64,000 bases of DNA from Granulicella mallensis MP5ACTX8 (GTDB lineage: Bacteria; Acidobacteriota; Terriglobia; Terriglobales; Acidobacteriaceae), in NCBI RefSeq assembly GCF_000178955.2, contig NC_016631.1, positions 620,001-684,000 of the forward strand, written 5' to 3'. The number at the start of each line of letters is the position of its first letter. Position 1 is the stretch's first letter. A program made the position numbers and the translations under genes. Shown here one piece after another: positions 42,914 to 53,636 of the stretch. Under the pieces are notes generated by a model. That model searched no databases. It was not told the origin of the DNA and was given only the letters and a program-made list of their open reading frames with translations.

Positions 42914-45004
42914 GTGGCACGCACAGTACCTCTCGCAAAATGTCGGAATATTGGCATCATGGCTCACATCGACGCCGGCAAGACGACGACGACCGAGCGC
43001 ATCCTCTTCTATACGGGTGTCAATCACCGTATCGGTGAGGTGCACGAGGGCACCGCAACCATGGACTGGATGGAGCAGGAGCAGGAGCGTGGCATTACGA
43101 TCACCTCTGCTGCGACCACCTGCACCTGGAACGGTATTCGCATCAACATCATCGATACCCCGGGTCACGTGGACTTCACCGCTGAGGTGGAGCGTTCTCT
43201 GCGAGTGCTCGACGGCGCTTGCGCCTGCTTTGACTCTGTTCAGGGCGTGCAGCCCCAGTCGGAGACGGTGTGGCGCCAGGCTAACAAGTACAAGGTTCCC
43301 CGTATCTGCTTCATCAATAAGATGGACAAGGCCGGTGCGAACTTCGAATATGCCGTTTCGACCATCGTGAACCGCCTCGGCGCTCGCGCTGTGCCGATTC
43401 AGATTCCTATCGGCGAAGAGGCGAAGTTTGCCGGTGTCGTCGATCTCGTCGAGATGCGTGCCATTCTCTGGCATGACGAGACGATGGGTGCGAAGTACTC
43501 CGTCGAAGAGATTCCTGCCGGTCTCCGTGCGAATGCTGAGAAGCTCCGCGGCGAGTTGATCGAGGCGGTTGCCGACTCCGACGAAGAGGTCATGAACAAG
43601 TACCTCGAGGGCGAAGAGATCTCGATTGCAGAAATCAAGCGCGCCATTCGCAAGGCGACCATCGCGATGAACATCTTCCCGGTGCTCTGCGGTTCGTCCT
43701 TCAAGAACAAGGGTGTGCAGACGCTGCTCGACGCAGTTGTCGAGTATCTGCCCAGCCCGCTCGACGTTCCGCCTATCGAAGGCACCGAGCCTGGCGAGCC
43801 TGAGGTCAAGCTGGTTCGTCATGCCGACGATACCGAGCCTCTTGCTGCTCTCGGTTTCAAGATCATGACGGATCCGTTCGTCGGCCAGTTGATCTTTATC
43901 CGTATTTACTCGGGCGTGCTCAAGACCGGCGATTCGGTCCTGAATCCGCGTACCGGCAAGACCGAGCGCATCGGCCGCCTGCTGAAGATGCACGCCAACA
44001 AGCGTGAAGAGATTACCGAGATCATGGCGGGCGATATCTGCGCCGCTGTCGGTCTCAAGAACCTCAACACGGGCGACACGATCTGCAGCGATAAGGCTCC
44101 GATTCTTCTCGAGTCCATCGATTTCCCGGCACCGGTGATCGAGGTTGCTGTCGAGCCGAAGACCAAGGTCGACCAGGAAAAGATGGGCATGGCTCTGGCC
44201 AAGCTCGCGCAGGAAGATCCTACGTTCAAGGTTCGTACCGATATCACCAACGGCCAGACGATCATCTCCGGTATGGGTGAGCTTCACCTCGAGATCATCG
44301 TCGACCGCATGATGCGTGAGTACAAGGTCGAGGCCAACGTTGGTAAGCCCCAGGTGAACTACCGCGAGACGATCCGCTCCAACGGCGAAGCCGAAGGCAA
44401 GTACATTCGCCAGACGGGCGGTTCGGGTAACTACGGTCACGCGAAGATTCGCATCTCGCCGAACGAGCCGGGTAAGGGCTACGAGTTCTCCAACGATACC
44501 AAGGGCGGCACGATCCCCAAGGAGTACATCAAGCCGATCGACCAGGGTATTCAGGAAGCGATGCTCGGCGGTATCCTTGCCGGCTACGAGATGGTCGATA
44601 TCAAGGTTTCGCTCTACGACGGCAGCTATCACGACGTCGACTCGAACGAAATGGCCTTCAAGATCGCCGGTTCGATGGCGTTCAAGGAAGCTGCTCGCAA
44701 GGCAAAGCCGGTTCTGCTCGAGCCTGTGATGGCGGTTGAAGTGACGGTTCCCGAGGAGTATATGGGAACCATCATCGGCGATTTGAACTCGCGCCGTGGC
44801 CGTATCGAAGGCATGGAGATGGTCGGCGGCGTTCAGGCGATCAAGGCTACAGTGCCACTGTCGAACATGTTCGGTTATGCCACTGCCATGCGTGGATCCA
44901 CGCAGGGACGCGCGAACTTCTCGATGGAGTTCAAGCAGTACGAAGAGGCGCCGCGCTCGGTCTCGGAAGAGATCATCGCAAAGGTGCAGGGCAAAGATAA
45001 GTAA
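42914..45004 (+). CDS. fusA: Elongation factor G
   Basis: 696 residues from GTG 42914, where [25 protein letters not shown] matches the canonical EF-G start; a TTG at 42872 would add 14 unusual residues. G1 is [10 protein letters not shown]2 the [11 protein letters not shown] region, G3 DTPGHVDF, G4 NKMDKAG. Domains II-V follow, ending with the conserved [25 protein letters not shown]-driven translocase. Codon use is strongly biased, so the complementary strand is also widely open (see rejected items). Confidence 0.96.
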   Translation: MARTVPLAKCRNIGIMAHIDAGKTTTTERILFYTGVNHRIGEVHEGTATMDWMEQEQERGITITSAATTCTWNGIRINIIDTPGHVDFTAEVERSLRVLDGACACFDSVQGVQPQSETVWRQANKYKVPRICFINKMDKAGANFEYAVSTIVNRLGARAVPIQIPIGEEAKFAGVVDLVEMRAILWHDETMGAKYSVEEIPAGLRANAEKLRGELIEAVADSDEEVMNKYLEGEEISIAEIKRAIRKATIAMNIFPVLCGSSFKNKGVQTLLDAVVEYLPSPLDVPPIEGTEPGEPEVKLVRHADDTEPLAALGFKIMTDPFVGQLIFIRIYSGVLKTGDSVLNPRTGKTERIGRLLKMHANKREEITEIMAGDICAAVGLKNLNTGDTICSDKAPILLESIDFPAPVIEVAVEPKTKVDQEKMGMALAKLAQEDPTFKVRTDITNGQTIISGMGELHLEIIVDRMMREYKVEANVGKPQVNYRETIRSNGEAEGKYIRQTGGSGNYGHAKIRISPNEPGKGYEFSNDTKGGTIPKEYIKPIDQGIQEAMLGGILAGYEMVDIKVSLYDGSYHDVDSNEMAFKIAGSMAFKEAARKAKPVLLEPVMAVEVTVPEEYMGTIIGDLNSRRGRIEGMEMVGGVQAIKATVPLSNMFGYATAMRGSTQGRANFSMEFKQYEEAPRSVSEEIIAKVQGKDK

Positions 45005-45095
45005 GTTCGTAGTAAGCCAGCCGCGCGCTGGAGCCGGTGATGTTTAGCCGGCGCGCGCAAAACGAAATTTGCAATACACCTAGACGGAGAGAGTC

Positions 45096-46283
45096 ATGGC
45101 GAAGGAAAAGTTTGATCGCAGCAAACCGCATGTGAATATCGGTACGATTGGTCACATTGATCACGGCAAGACGACGCTGACGGCGGCGATTACGAAGGTA
45201 TTGTCGAAGCACAACCCGAAGAACAGCTTCCGTTCGTTCGACACGATCGACAATGCTCCGGAAGAGCGCGAGCGCGGTATCACGATCTCGACCTCTCACG
45301 TAGAGTACGAGACGCCGAACCGTCACTATGCGCACGTAGATTGCCCGGGCCACGCCGACTACATCAAGAACATGATCACCGGCGCAGCGCAGATGGACGG
45401 CGCGATTCTCGTCGTTGCGGCCACGGATGGCCCGATGCCCCAGACCAAGGAGCACGTACTGTTGGCTCGCCAGGTAGGCGTGCCGTACATCGTGGTGTTC
45501 CTGAACAAGTGCGATGCCGTGGAAGACGAAGAGCTGATCGAGCTGGTCGAGATGGAAGTTCGCGAGTTGCTGTCGAAGTACGAGTACCCTGGCGACGAGA
45601 CTCCGATCATCCGCGGTTCTGCTCTGGGCGCGCTGAATGGCGAAGCTCAGTGGGAAGCCAAGATCGACGAGCTGATGGCAGCGGTGGACAAGTACATTCC
45701 GCAGCCTGACCGCCTGGTCGACCTGCCGTTCCTGATGCCGATCGAAGACATCTTCTCGATCTCGGGTCGTGGAACCGTAGTAACAGGCCGTATCGAGCGC
45801 GGCAAGGTGAAGGTTGGCGAGGCGGCTGAGATTGTCGGGTTCCGCGATACGCAGAACACGGTGGTTACGGGCGTTGAGATGTTCAAGAAGCAGCTGGACG
45901 AAGGTCTGGCTGGTGACAACGCTGGACTGCTTCTGCGCGGTATCGCGAAGGAAGACGTGGAGCGCGGGATGGTTCTGGCCAAGCCGGGATCGATCAAGCC
46001 GCACACCCAGTTCAAGGGCGAGATCTACGTTCTGAGCAAGGAAGAAGGCGGACGTCACACTCCGTTCTTCAACGGCTACCGTCCCCAGTTCTACTTCCGC
46101 ACCACGGACGTAACGGGATCGGCGAAGCTTCCTGAGGGAACCGAGATGGTGATGCCTGGCGATAACATCTCGCTGGAGATCACGCTGCACACCCCGGTGG
46201 CGATGGAGAAGGGCCTGCGCTTCGCGATCCGCGAAGGTGGCCGTACCGTCGGCGCGGGTACCATCTCCGAGATCATCAAGTAA
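45096..46283 (+). CDS. tuf: Elongation factor Tu
   Basis: 395 residues, ATG 45096 with GGAGAGAG before it. [36 protein letters not shown] contains the P-loop, then [47 protein letters not shown], and the C-terminal barrel ending [22 protein letters not shown]. It carries aminoacyl-tRNA to the ribosome. Whether a second tuf exists elsewhere cannot be seen here. Confidence 0.97.
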   Translation: MAKEKFDRSKPHVNIGTIGHIDHGKTTLTAAITKVLSKHNPKNSFRSFDTIDNAPEERERGITISTSHVEYETPNRHYAHVDCPGHADYIKNMITGAAQMDGAILVVAATDGPMPQTKEHVLLARQVGVPYIVVFLNKCDAVEDEELIELVEMEVRELLSKYEYPGDETPIIRGSALGALNGEAQWEAKIDELMAAVDKYIPQPDRLVDLPFLMPIEDIFSISGRGTVVTGRIERGKVKVGEAAEIVGFRDTQNTVVTGVEMFKKQLDEGLAGDNAGLLLRGIAKEDVERGMVLAKPGSIKPHTQFKGEIYVLSKEEGGRHTPFFNGYRPQFYFRTTDVTGSAKLPEGTEMVMPGDNISLEITLHTPVAMEKGLRFAIREGGRTVGAGTISEIIK

Positions 46284-46329
46284 GACTCTTCGATAAGAAG
46301 GTTTTGCTTCTCGGATAACAGATAACGAG

Positions 46330-46367
46330 GACTGCCGGTTCGCCAAGAGGTACGACGGCCGGCAGTC
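46330..46367 (+). repeat. Hairpin in the tuf-rpsJ spacer
   Basis: gactgccgg (46330-46338) pairs perfectly with ccggcagtc (46359-46367). The 20-nt loop also contains ccaagagg. It has no T-run and may process or stabilise the mRNA between the str and S10 segments. Confidence 0.5.
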
Positions 46368-46403
46368 ACTCCAAGCGTTCTTTGAATAAGAAAGAGATTC
46401 AGC

Positions 46404-46721
46404 ATGGCACAGCAGCGCATTCGCATTCGTCTCAAGGCTTATGACTACCGCGTCCTGGACGTCTCCACCAGCGAGATCGTCGAGACGGCCAAGCGCACTG
46501 GCGCACAGGTTGCGGGACCGATTCCCCTGCCGACGATGAAGAACAAGTATTGCGTTCTGCGCTCGCCCCACGTCGACAAGAAGTCGCGCGAGGCCTTCGA
46601 GATCCGCACGCACAAGCGTCTGATCGACATCCTTGAGCCCACGCAGCAGACCGTCGACGCGCTCATGAAGCTCGACCTGCCGGCAGGTGTGGACGTAGAG
46701 ATCAAGACGGTTACCAAGTAA
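46404..46721 (+). CDS. rpsJ: 30S ribosomal protein S10
   Basis: 105 residues: [44 protein letters not shown] and the [48 protein letters not shown] end. S10 is also the NusB partner in antitermination; nusB lies 11 kb upstream. First gene of the S10 segment. Confidence 0.97.
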   Translation: MAQQRIRIRLKAYDYRVLDVSTSEIVETAKRTGAQVAGPIPLPTMKNKYCVLRSPHVDKKSREAFEIRTHKRLIDILEPTQQTVDALMKLDLPAGVDVEIKTVTK

Positions 46722-46788
46722 GAGTTTTCGATTACAGGTTTTTACCTACAGTGCCGCGATCAACGCAGCATGATGAGGAAAGGGAAGT

Positions 46789-47517
46789 ATGTCAGTTACA
46801 GGAATTCTCGGTAAGAAGATCGGCATGACGCAGTTGTTCGATGATCGCGGTGATATTCACCCGGTTACGGTGCTGAAGGTTGGCCCATGCGTTATCACGC
46901 AGCTCAAGACCCAGCAGACGGACGGCTACAGCGCCGCCCAGATCGGTCTCGTTGAGTTCGTCAAGGCTTCCAAGATCAACAAGGCCATGACCGGACACTT
47001 CGCGAAGTCGAATGTGCCTCCTGTCAGGGAGATCCGCGAAGTTCAGATCGAGTTCGTTGAAGAGGGTGAAGAGGCGCCGAAGGCAGGCGATCGCGTCACG
47101 GTTGAGATCTTCAATGAGACCCGTTTTGTCGACGTGATCGGCAACTCCAAGGGTCGCGGTTTTGCGGGCGTCATTCGCCGTCACGGTTTTGGTGGCGGTC
47201 CCAAGTCGCACGGTCATATGTTCCAGGTGCAGGGCTCTATCGGCGCTTCGTCGTTCCCCTCGCGCGTGTTCCCTGGTCAGCGTATGCCTGGCCACATGGG
47301 CACCAACCAGGTGACGGTTCGCAACCTCCGCATTCGCGGCATCGACGTAGAGGACAACCTCCTCCTCGTTGAGGGCGCGGTTCCCGGAGCTCGTGATGGA
47401 TACGTTCTCGTTTCGAAGGCCGTTGCTCCGCCGCGTGAGCGTCGTGGATTTGCCGGTGCCGCTACGAAGGACGCGTTGAAGGCTTCCAAGAAGGCAGCAG
47501 CACCTAAGAAGAAGTAA
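46789..47517 (+). CDS. rplC: 50S ribosomal protein L3
   Basis: 242 residues, longer than the usual 205-215 because of a Lys/Ala-rich C-terminus (ALKASKKAAAPKKK). GILGKKIGMTQLFDDRGDIHPVTVLKVGPCVITQLKT and the FAGVIRRHGFGGGPKSHG and PGQRMPGHMGTNQVTVRNLRI blocks are conserved. Assembly-initiating 23S binder near the peptidyl transferase centre. Confidence 0.97.
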   Translation: MSVTGILGKKIGMTQLFDDRGDIHPVTVLKVGPCVITQLKTQQTDGYSAAQIGLVEFVKASKINKAMTGHFAKSNVPPVREIREVQIEFVEEGEEAPKAGDRVTVEIFNETRFVDVIGNSKGRGFAGVIRRHGFGGGPKSHGHMFQVQGSIGASSFPSRVFPGQRMPGHMGTNQVTVRNLRIRGIDVEDNLLLVEGAVPGARDGYVLVSKAVAPPRERRGFAGAATKDALKASKKAAAPKKK

Positions 47518-47612
47518 GCATTCGTAAACCTCTGCTCGGGGAATAGACCGATACAGCAGACGAACAAAGTTAAGGCGCACCGCATCGATGGTGCGCACGA
47601 AGAGAGAAGAAG

Positions 47613-48281
47613 ATGGCAAACATCAACGTAGTCAATCTCACGGGAGCCAAGGTCGGCGAGTTCGAGCTCGACGAGGTTTTCGCGGGAGAAGTAAACGAGG
47701 CTCTGCTCTGGGAGGCGGTCAAGCACTATCGCGCCAGCCTTCGTCAGGGTACGCACGCCACCAAGAATCGTAAGCTCGTCTCCGGCGCAGGTAAGAAGCT
47801 GTGGAAGCAGAAGGGCACGGGCCGTGCCCGCGTCGGTTCGATCCGCACTCCCCTCTGGCGTGGCGGCGGTACGGTCCACGGACCTCAGCCGCGCAGCTAT
47901 GAGTATGCTTTCCCGCGCAAGAAGCTGATGGGCGCTCTGCGCTCGGCTATCGCTTCGAAGATTGCTGACGGCAAGTTCACCGTGGTTGAGAATTTCGATG
48001 TGAGCGAAGGCAAGACCAAGCTCTATCGCACCGCTCTGAACAAGCTCGAAGCGAAGAAGACCGCGCTCCTGGTGGAGACCTCGCAGCAGCTCAGCGAGAA
48101 GCTCTATCTCGGTTCGCGTAACCTTCAGGGTGTGGAGCTGGTGCTCTCGTCCGAGGTTCACCCCTACGATCTGCTCAAGTATGAGCACGCGATCTTCTCG
48201 AAGTCCGCGCTCGAGGCCCTGCAGGAGACGCTGAAGAAGTCCGTTTCCAAGCGCAAGCACGCTGAGAAGGAGGCTGCATAA
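47613..48281 (+). CDS. rplD: 50S ribosomal protein L4
   Basis: 222 residues with the exit-tunnel loop GKKLWKQKGTGRARVGSIRTPLWRGGGTVHGPQPRSYEYAFPRKK. L4 can regulate S10 operon expression in enterobacteria; whether it does so here is unknown. The stop overlaps the rplW start by one base. Confidence 0.97.
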   Translation: MANINVVNLTGAKVGEFELDEVFAGEVNEALLWEAVKHYRASLRQGTHATKNRKLVSGAGKKLWKQKGTGRARVGSIRTPLWRGGGTVHGPQPRSYEYAFPRKKLMGALRSAIASKIADGKFTVVENFDVSEGKTKLYRTALNKLEAKKTALLVETSQQLSEKLYLGSRNLQGVELVLSSEVHPYDLLKYEHAIFSKSALEALQETLKKSVSKRKHAEKEAA

Positions 48282-48574
48282 TGCCTACCGTTTATAACGT
48301 CATTCGTCGTCCGCTCATCACCGAGAAGGCCCTGACGAGCCGTGAAGTTGAAGGCTCGCTCGTATTCGAGGTTGCCGCCAATGCCAGCAAGACCGAGGTC
48401 AAGCAGGCTGTCGAGCACCTCTTCAACGTCAAGGTTGCGAGCATTCGCACCGCCAACGTTGTAGGCAAAGAGCGTCGTCGTGGCAAGTTCGCTGGTTTCC
48501 TCCCCGACTGGAAGAAGGCGTATGTCCGCCTGAAGGCCGGCGAGAAGGTTCCCGACTTCGCTGCAGAGATTTAG
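48281..48574 (+). CDS. rplW: 50S ribosomal protein L23
   Basis: 97 residues: MPTVYNVIRRPLITEKALTSREVEGSLVFEVAANASKTEVKQAVEHLFNVKVASIRTANVVGKERRRGKFAG. It binds at the tunnel exit, where SRP and trigger factor dock. Coupled to rplD by TAATG, then followed by a repeat-containing spacer of 134 bp. Confidence 0.96.
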   Translation: MPTVYNVIRRPLITEKALTSREVEGSLVFEVAANASKTEVKQAVEHLFNVKVASIRTANVVGKERRRGKFAGFLPDWKKAYVRLKAGEKVPDFAAEI

Positions 48575-48584
48575 TACGAGTTGT

Positions 48585-48648
48585 CAGTTCTCAGTTCTCC
48601 GTTCTGAAGAAGATCGACTTAAAGCTGACAACGGACAACTGAGAACTG
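48585..48648 (+). repeat. Intercistronic inverted repeat, TTCTCAGTT family, copy 1 (rplW-rplB)
   Basis: 48585-48603 (cagttctcagttctccgtt) pairs with 48630-48648 at 18 of 19 positions. Related copies lie at 53498-53560 and 57046-57115, all in ribosomal-operon spacers. Confidence 0.8.
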
Positions 48649-48708
48649 AGAACGATCCAGGCCAGGCGCGAGACCAATATGCGCCTGGCAGGCAAAGGAA
48701 GAAGCACC

Positions 48709-49533
48709 ATGCCGATTAAGAGTTTCCGTCCGATTACGCCGACCCTCCGCTTCCAGACGAAGCTGGTCAATGACGATATCACGACCGATAAGCCGTATAA
48801 GCCGCTGCTGGCTGTAAAGCCGCGCACCGGCGGCCGTAACAACATGGGCAAGATGGTCATCCGCCACCAGGGCGGAGGCCACAAGCAGAAGCTGCGCCTC
48901 ATCGACTTCAAGCGCGACAAGTACGGTATCCCCGGCACCGTCGCGACCGTTGAATACGATCCGAACCGCAGCTCTCGCATCGCGCTCATCAACTACGCGG
49001 ACGGTGAGAAGCGCTACATCATTCAGCCGGTTGGGCTGAAGGTTGGGCAGAAGATCATGAGCGGCCCCGAGGCCGACATCCTGATCGGCAACGCCCTGCC
49101 GCTCAAGTTCATCCCTACCGGTACGATCGTTCATAACATCGAACTCCGTCCTGGCAAGGGTGCGCAGATGGCGCGTTCGGCCGGCGCACAGGTCAACCTG
49201 ATCGCGAAGGAAGGCGACTACGCCCTCCTGAAGCTGCCCTCCGGCGAAACTCGCAAGGTACTCGTAGAGTGCATGGCGACGATCGGCCAGGTCGGCAACA
49301 CCGATCACGAGAACGTCACGATCGGTAAGGCTGGACGCAACCGCTGGAAGGGCATTCGCCCGGCTAACCGCGGCGTCTCGATGAACCCGGTCGATCACCC
49401 GCACGGTGGTGGTGAAGGTAAGACCTCAGGTGGCCGTCACCCGGTTACGCCGTGGGGCCAGCCGACCCGTGGCTACAAGACTCGTAACAATAAGCGCACT
49501 GATACGTTCATCGTTCAGCGTCGCACGAAGTAA
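48709..49533 (+). CDS. rplB: 50S ribosomal protein L2
   Basis: 274 residues from ATG 48709 after AAGGAAGAAG; the frame is open to 48679. [50 protein letters not shown], and [33 protein letters not shown] with the functionally important His of the [10 protein letters not shown] loop. Core peptidyl-transferase region protein. Confidence 0.97.
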   Translation: MPIKSFRPITPTLRFQTKLVNDDITTDKPYKPLLAVKPRTGGRNNMGKMVIRHQGGGHKQKLRLIDFKRDKYGIPGTVATVEYDPNRSSRIALINYADGEKRYIIQPVGLKVGQKIMSGPEADILIGNALPLKFIPTGTIVHNIELRPGKGAQMARSAGAQVNLIAKEGDYALLKLPSGETRKVLVECMATIGQVGNTDHENVTIGKAGRNRWKGIRPANRGVSMNPVDHPHGGGEGKTSGGRHPVTPWGQPTRGYKTRNNKRTDTFIVQRRTK

Positions 49534-49634
49534 CTCACAGCCCGGAGGAGCACCGCTAAAGCGGTGCAGACGGGCAAACACCAAGTCTCGGAACTCCTCA
49601 CGAGATTCGTTGTATCGAGTACCCAGGAGTTCAA

Positions 49635-49919
49635 ATGTCACGTTCGACAAAGAAAGGCCCGTTCATCGACGCTCACCTGATGGTGAAGATCGACACCATG
49701 AACGCCGCCAACGACAAGAAGGTCATCCGCACCTGGTCGCGCCGGTCCACCATCCATCCCGACATGGTTGGTCACACCATCGCTGTGCACAATGGGCGCA
49801 AGTTCATTCCGGTCTACTGCACCGAAAACATGGTTGGGCACAAGCTCGGCGAGTTCTCGGCTACCCGCACCTTCAAGGGCCACTCCGCGAAGGCTGGCGA
49901 CACAGCGAAGGCGAAGTAA
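49635..49919 (+). CDS. rpsS: 30S ribosomal protein S19
   Basis: 94 residues, [19 protein letters not shown], then [53 protein letters not shown]. Head protein of 30S that contacts tRNA. Standard. Confidence 0.97.
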   Translation: MSRSTKKGPFIDAHLMVKIDTMNAANDKKVIRTWSRRSTIHPDMVGHTIAVHNGRKFIPVYCTENMVGHKLGEFSATRTFKGHSAKAGDTAKAK

Positions 49920-49966
49920 AAAAGATTTCGACAAAAGGCATTTGCTTTTTGTTCTAAGGATCAGCA

Positions 49967-50488
49967 ATGGCAAAAGTAACAGCACCGAAAGCTCCCGAGT
50001 TCCGCGCCGAGGCCAAATTCCAGCGCGGCAGTCCGCAGAAGGCCAAGCTCGTGCTCGACCTCATCAAGGGTCAGCGCGTTGAGGCCGCCATCAACACGGT
50101 CGCGTTCACCAACAAGCGTTGGTCCCCGATCGTCGAGAAGGTACTGCGTTCGGCAGTGCAGAATGCCGTGTATCTCTCCGGCGAGCAGGGCCTGGACGTC
50201 GACGTCGATAACCTCTACGTCAAGACGGCTATCGCGAACGAAGGCCCTCGCATGAAGCGTATCCGCCCTGCTCCAATGGGACGCGCCTTCCGCTACCAGC
50301 GCCGTATCTCGCACATCATCATCACCGTAGCGGAGAAGAAGTCTGCTGCAACGGCTAACGTTGAGGCTCCAGCTGCACCGGCGAAGAAGACTGCCGGCAA
50401 GCCCGCCGCGAAGAAGGCCGCTACCAAGGCTCCAGCCAAGAAAGCTGCTGCCAAGAAGGCTCCAGCGAAGAAGGCTGCTGCTAAGTAG
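49967..50488 (+). CDS. rplV: 50S ribosomal protein L22 with a long Ala/Lys-rich C-terminal tail
   Basis: 173 residues against a usual 110-115. Residues 1-123 are ordinary L22, ending RRISHIIITVAEK, with the tunnel beta-hairpin near KRIRPAPMGRAFRYQRR. From about 124 follows a 50-residue tail of repeated AAPAKK / PAKKAAAK units, like histone H1 or bacterial HU tails, ending directly at TAG. Repeat slippage may have built it. The tail sits in frame with no frameshift, so it is likely translated, and may bind rRNA or DNA. Confidence 0.93.
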   Translation: MAKVTAPKAPEFRAEAKFQRGSPQKAKLVLDLIKGQRVEAAINTVAFTNKRWSPIVEKVLRSAVQNAVYLSGEQGLDVDVDNLYVKTAIANEGPRMKRIRPAPMGRAFRYQRRISHIIITVAEKKSAATANVEAPAAPAKKTAGKPAAKKAATKAPAKKAAAKKAPAKKAAAK

Positions 50489-50619
50489 TTCAACGGGAAT
50501 TTCAAGAAGCAATCGGTTGACTGAAGTTTAGAAAAGCAACCGATTGATTCTCTCTAACAGGTAATTTGCAGTATCAGCCGCGCCGGCTCAACCGGCTATG
50601 GCTCAGGTAAAGGGAAGCT

Positions 50620-51291
50620 ATGGGACAGAAAGTCCATCCGTATGGATTCCGACTCGGCATCAACAAACCGTGGAAGTCGCGGTGGTTCACCGAGCGCGGT
50701 TTTGACAAGCTGCTGGTTGAGGATGTCAAGCTGAAGGCAGAGCTTCGTGAGAAGCTGAAGGCCGCCGGCGTCAGCTCCGTCGAGGTCGAGCGCCCCGGCA
50801 ACAAGCTGCGCCTCATCATCCGCACCGCGCGTCCGGGTATCATCATCGGCCGCAAGGGCGCGGAGATCGATAAGCTCAAGGCCGATATCCAGAAGCGGAC
50901 CAACCGCGAGGTCTTTATCGACATCCTCGAGGTTAACAAGCCGGAGCTCGATGCTCAGCTCGTCGCCGAGAACATCGCGCTGCAGCTCGAGAAGCGCGTT
51001 TCGTTCCGCCGTGCGATGCGTAAGAGCGTCGATTCGGCGCTGCGTTTCGGCTGCAAGGGCATCAAGGTCCGCGTTTCGGGCCGCCTGAACGGTAACGAAA
51101 TCGCACGCTCGGAGTGGTATCTCCAGGGCCGTCTGCCGCTGCATACGCTGCGCGCCGACATCGACTACGGTTTTGCCGAGGCGCACACCACCTACGGCAT
51201 CATCGGTGTCAAGACTTGGGTCTATCGCGGCGATATTTACGAGCAGAAGAAGCGTCGCGAACCGGCTCCTGTCACGACCGGCGCGTTCTAA
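50620..51291 (+). CDS. rpsC: 30S ribosomal protein S3
   Basis: 223 residues, [23 protein letters not shown] opening, KH domain with [23 protein letters not shown] and [64 protein letters not shown]. Forms the mRNA entry channel. Ends with 172 bp of spacer before rplP. Confidence 0.97.
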   Translation: MGQKVHPYGFRLGINKPWKSRWFTERGFDKLLVEDVKLKAELREKLKAAGVSSVEVERPGNKLRLIIRTARPGIIIGRKGAEIDKLKADIQKRTNREVFIDILEVNKPELDAQLVAENIALQLEKRVSFRRAMRKSVDSALRFGCKGIKVRVSGRLNGNEIARSEWYLQGRLPLHTLRADIDYGFAEAHTTYGIIGVKTWVYRGDIYEQKKRREPAPVTTGAF

Positions 51292-51300
51292 ATCTTTGCG

Positions 51301-51334
51301 GGAGATTTGCGGGCTGGATATGTCCGCAAATTTC
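51301..51334 (+). repeat. Hairpin in the rpsC-rplP spacer
   Basis: ggagatttgcgg (51301-51312) pairs with ccgcaaatttcc (51323-51334) with one mismatch. Only structured part of a 172-bp spacer; no gene seen there. Confidence 0.5.
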
Positions 51335-51463
51335 CTGTAAACTTAACAAGCTTTGGCCCCGAGTCTGCGCGGCTACTTCCAGTGCAGAGACCCCGGCTGA
51401 ATCATCCGACCCATTCGCGGACGTTTCATTGCAACATCACGCGGACGTTAGAAGGAATTCCTC

Positions 51464-51898
51464 ATGCTTTTGCCCAAGAAGGTTAAATACCGCAAGCAGC
51501 AGCGCGGCCGCATGTGCGGCAAGGCGTGGCGCGGCTCCGACATCTCGTTTGGCGATTTTGGTCTCAAGGTTCTGGAGTGCGGCTACATCACCGACCGCCA
51601 GATCGAGGCCTCTCGTATCGCCATGACGCGTTTCATCAAGCGTGGCGGCAAGGTCTGGCTGCGTCTCTTCCCGGACAAGCCCATCACTAAGAAGCCTGCC
51701 GAAACCCGTATGGGTAAGGGCAAGGGTGCTCCGGATCACTGGGTCGCCGTCGTTCGTCCGGGCAAGATTTTGTTCGAGATGGAAGGCGTTCCGGTTGAGC
51801 TTGCGAAGGAAGCTATGCGTCTCGCGGCGCACAAGCTGCCGCTCAAGACCACCTTCGTCGTTCGCCCCGGCATGAAGACCGAAGTGGCCGCCAAGTAG
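51464..51898 (+). CDS. rplP: 50S ribosomal protein L16
   Basis: 144 residues: [88 protein letters not shown]. The conserved MGKGKG and hydrophobic end are present. Late-assembly protein at the A site. Confidence 0.97.
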   Translation: MLLPKKVKYRKQQRGRMCGKAWRGSDISFGDFGLKVLECGYITDRQIEASRIAMTRFIKRGGKVWLRLFPDKPITKKPAETRMGKGKGAPDHWVAVVRPGKILFEMEGVPVELAKEAMRLAAHKLPLKTTFVVRPGMKTEVAAK

Positions 51899-51991
51899 CT
51901 TTTATTTTGCATCTCTGGTTGCCTGCTCCAAGCGCCGTATGGAACCTGTTCTACCTCGCTTGCAGTGGCAACAACATAGAAGGAAGTCATT

Positions 51992-52204
51992 ATGGAACTC
52001 GAAAAGATCCGCAGTCTGAGTGAAGAGGAGTTGAAGGGCGAAGAGGCCAAGGCCGCTGAGCAGCTCTTCCGCATCCGCTTCGCTAAGAGCCTCGGCAAGC
52101 AGGAGGGCGTCAGCAAGATCCGCAGCCTCAAGCTTGACATTGCTCGCTTCAAGACCATCGCTCGCGAGCGTCAGCTCGCCACCGCTAAGGCAGGGAAGGA
52201 ATAA
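51992..52204 (+). CDS. rpmC: 50S ribosomal protein L29
   Basis: 70 residues, helical: [63 protein letters not shown], the usual L29 pattern. It lies near the tunnel exit with L23. Only two bases separate it from rpsQ. Confidence 0.95.
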   Translation: MELEKIRSLSEEELKGEEAKAAEQLFRIRFAKSLGKQEGVSKIRSLKLDIARFKTIARERQLATAKAGKE

Positions 52205-52206
52205 CC

Positions 52207-52557
52207 ATGGCCGATACCACCGTAACTACCGCGCCAGCGACCGAGCAGGCCGCACCGCGCCGCAATGAGAAGGTCGGCCAGGTCGTCTCGACCAAGATGC
52301 AGAAGACCATCGTTGTCGAGATCGAAATGCGCAAGGCGCACCCCAAGTACAAGCGCGTGATGAAGTCGAACAAGAAGTTCTACGCGCACGACGAGCAGAA
52401 CTCGGCACGTGTGGGCGATGTCGTCCGCATTCGCGAGTCGCGTCCTCTGTCGAAGCTCAAGCGCTGGTCGCTTGAGGAGATCATTCGCCGCTCGTCCTTG
52501 TCGGCTCTGCCTGACGAGAAGCCGTCGCGGGCCGAGAACGCCATCCAGAAGGCGTAA
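52207..52557 (+). CDS. rpsQ: 30S ribosomal protein S17 with extended ends
   Basis: 116 residues against about 84 in E. coli. The core is [69 protein letters not shown]. About 20 Thr/Ala-rich residues precede it and about 25 polar residues ([23 protein letters not shown]) follow. Early 16S binder. Confidence 0.95.
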   Translation: MADTTVTTAPATEQAAPRRNEKVGQVVSTKMQKTIVVEIEMRKAHPKYKRVMKSNKKFYAHDEQNSARVGDVVRIRESRPLSKLKRWSLEEIIRRSSLSALPDEKPSRAENAIQKA

Positions 52558-52650
52558 TCGATTTGCTTTGAGGGGCTGGTTTCCAGCCTCGATGTACTAC
52601 CAAGTTTCCGCGCGGGGCCCAGGCCTCCCGCTGCTGCAAGGAGATCTACC

Positions 52651-53022
52651 ATGGCAGTTCAAATGCGCACCATCCTTGCCGTCGCCGACAACTCCGGCGC
52701 CCGCAAGCTCCAGGTTATTCTGCCGCTCGGTGGCGGTCTCGGTAAGAAGGCCGGTCTCGGCGACGTCGTTACGGCGGCCGTCAAGGAAGCTTCTCCCGAT
52801 GGCACCGTCAAGAAGGGCAAGGTCGTGAAGGCGGTCATCGTCCGCACGCACAAGGAATATCGCCGTCGCGACGGCACGTATATCCGCTTCGATGAGAATG
52901 CGGCTGTTGTGATCAACGATGCGATGGAGCCGGTTGGCACGCGCGTCTTCGGTCCCGTCGCCCGTGAGCTCCGCGAGAAGAAGTTCCTCAAGATCGTCTC
53001 GCTCGCTCCCGAAGTCATTTAG
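52651..53022 (+). CDS. rplN: 50S ribosomal protein L14
   Basis: 123 residues, [23 protein letters not shown] then [44 protein letters not shown]. Standard length; forms intersubunit bridges with 16S. Its downstream spacer holds a short gcgccgca/tgcggcgc hairpin around 53028-53049. Confidence 0.97.
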   Translation: MAVQMRTILAVADNSGARKLQVILPLGGGLGKKAGLGDVVTAAVKEASPDGTVKKGKVVKAVIVRTHKEYRRRDGTYIRFDENAAVVINDAMEPVGTRVFGPVARELREKKFLKIVSLAPEVI

Positions 53023-53102
53023 TTTCGCGCCGCATTGGTTTGCGGCGCAATAAAGCGGATTCCGGCTCCGCGGTAGTGGATCGCCGAGGCAGGAGAGTTG
53101 TT

Positions 53103-53480
53103 ATGCCAAGCAAGTTCAAGCCGATCATCGCCAGCAAGATTCGCATCAAGCGCAACGATCAGGTCATCGTCATCGCCGGTAAGGACAAGGGCAAGAAGGG
53201 CCGCGTCCTGCGTGTCATCGTCGCCAAGCAGCGCGTGCTGGTTGAAGGCGTCGGCATGATCAAGAAGCACGTCAAGCCCGATCCGCAGCGGAATGTTGCC
53301 GGCGGCATCGCCGAGCAGGAAGCTCCGATTCACGTGTCGAACGTGATGCTGGTCGATAGCGAAGGCAAGGCAACTCGCCTCGGCCACCAGGTCGAAGGGA
53401 ATAAGAAGACCCGCGTTGCTCGTACCAACGGCGTAGTGATTGCCGATAAGGTTGAGAAAAAGGCGAAGGCCAAGAAGTAA
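53103..53480 (+). CDS. rplX: 50S ribosomal protein L24
   Basis: 125 residues from ATG 53103 after AGGAGAG; a frame open from 53040 runs over the upstream hairpin. KOW domain: RIKRNDQVIVIAGKDKGKKGRVLRVIVAKQRVLVEGVGMIKKHVKPDPQRNVAGGIAEQEAPIHVSNVMLVD. A Lys-rich tail (KVEKKAKAKK) makes it longer than the usual 105. Confidence 0.95.
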   Translation: MPSKFKPIIASKIRIKRNDQVIVIAGKDKGKKGRVLRVIVAKQRVLVEGVGMIKKHVKPDPQRNVAGGIAEQEAPIHVSNVMLVDSEGKATRLGHQVEGNKKTRVARTNGVVIADKVEKKAKAKK

Positions 53481-53497
53481 GGAATTAGTTTTCAGGA

Positions 53498-53560
53498 GTC
53501 AGTTCTCAGTTGTCAGTGAGAACGAAACGGGCTTCTGGGAGCGGACAACGGAGAGCTGAC
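53498..53560 (+). repeat. Intercistronic inverted repeat, TTCTCAGTT family, copy 2 (rplX-rplE)
   Basis: 53498-53516 (gtcagttctcagttgtcag) pairs with 53542-53560 with three mismatches. The sequence ttctcagttgtcagtgagaa and the end ctgacatctcc are shared almost letter for letter with copy 3. Confidence 0.75.
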
Positions 53561-53636
53561 ATCTCCAATTGAGCACCCCACGAAACGGTACACGGCGCAA
53601 GCTACCCCGGAACCGTGGAGAAAGAGAAGAAGCCAC

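Noticed and set aside
42728-44632. 634-codon minus-strand frame opposite fusA
   Set aside because: Complement of EF-G. Highly biased codon use leaves antisense frames open; no motif is present.
44973-46613. 546-codon minus-strand frame opposite tuf
   Set aside because: Complement of EF-Tu; same reason.
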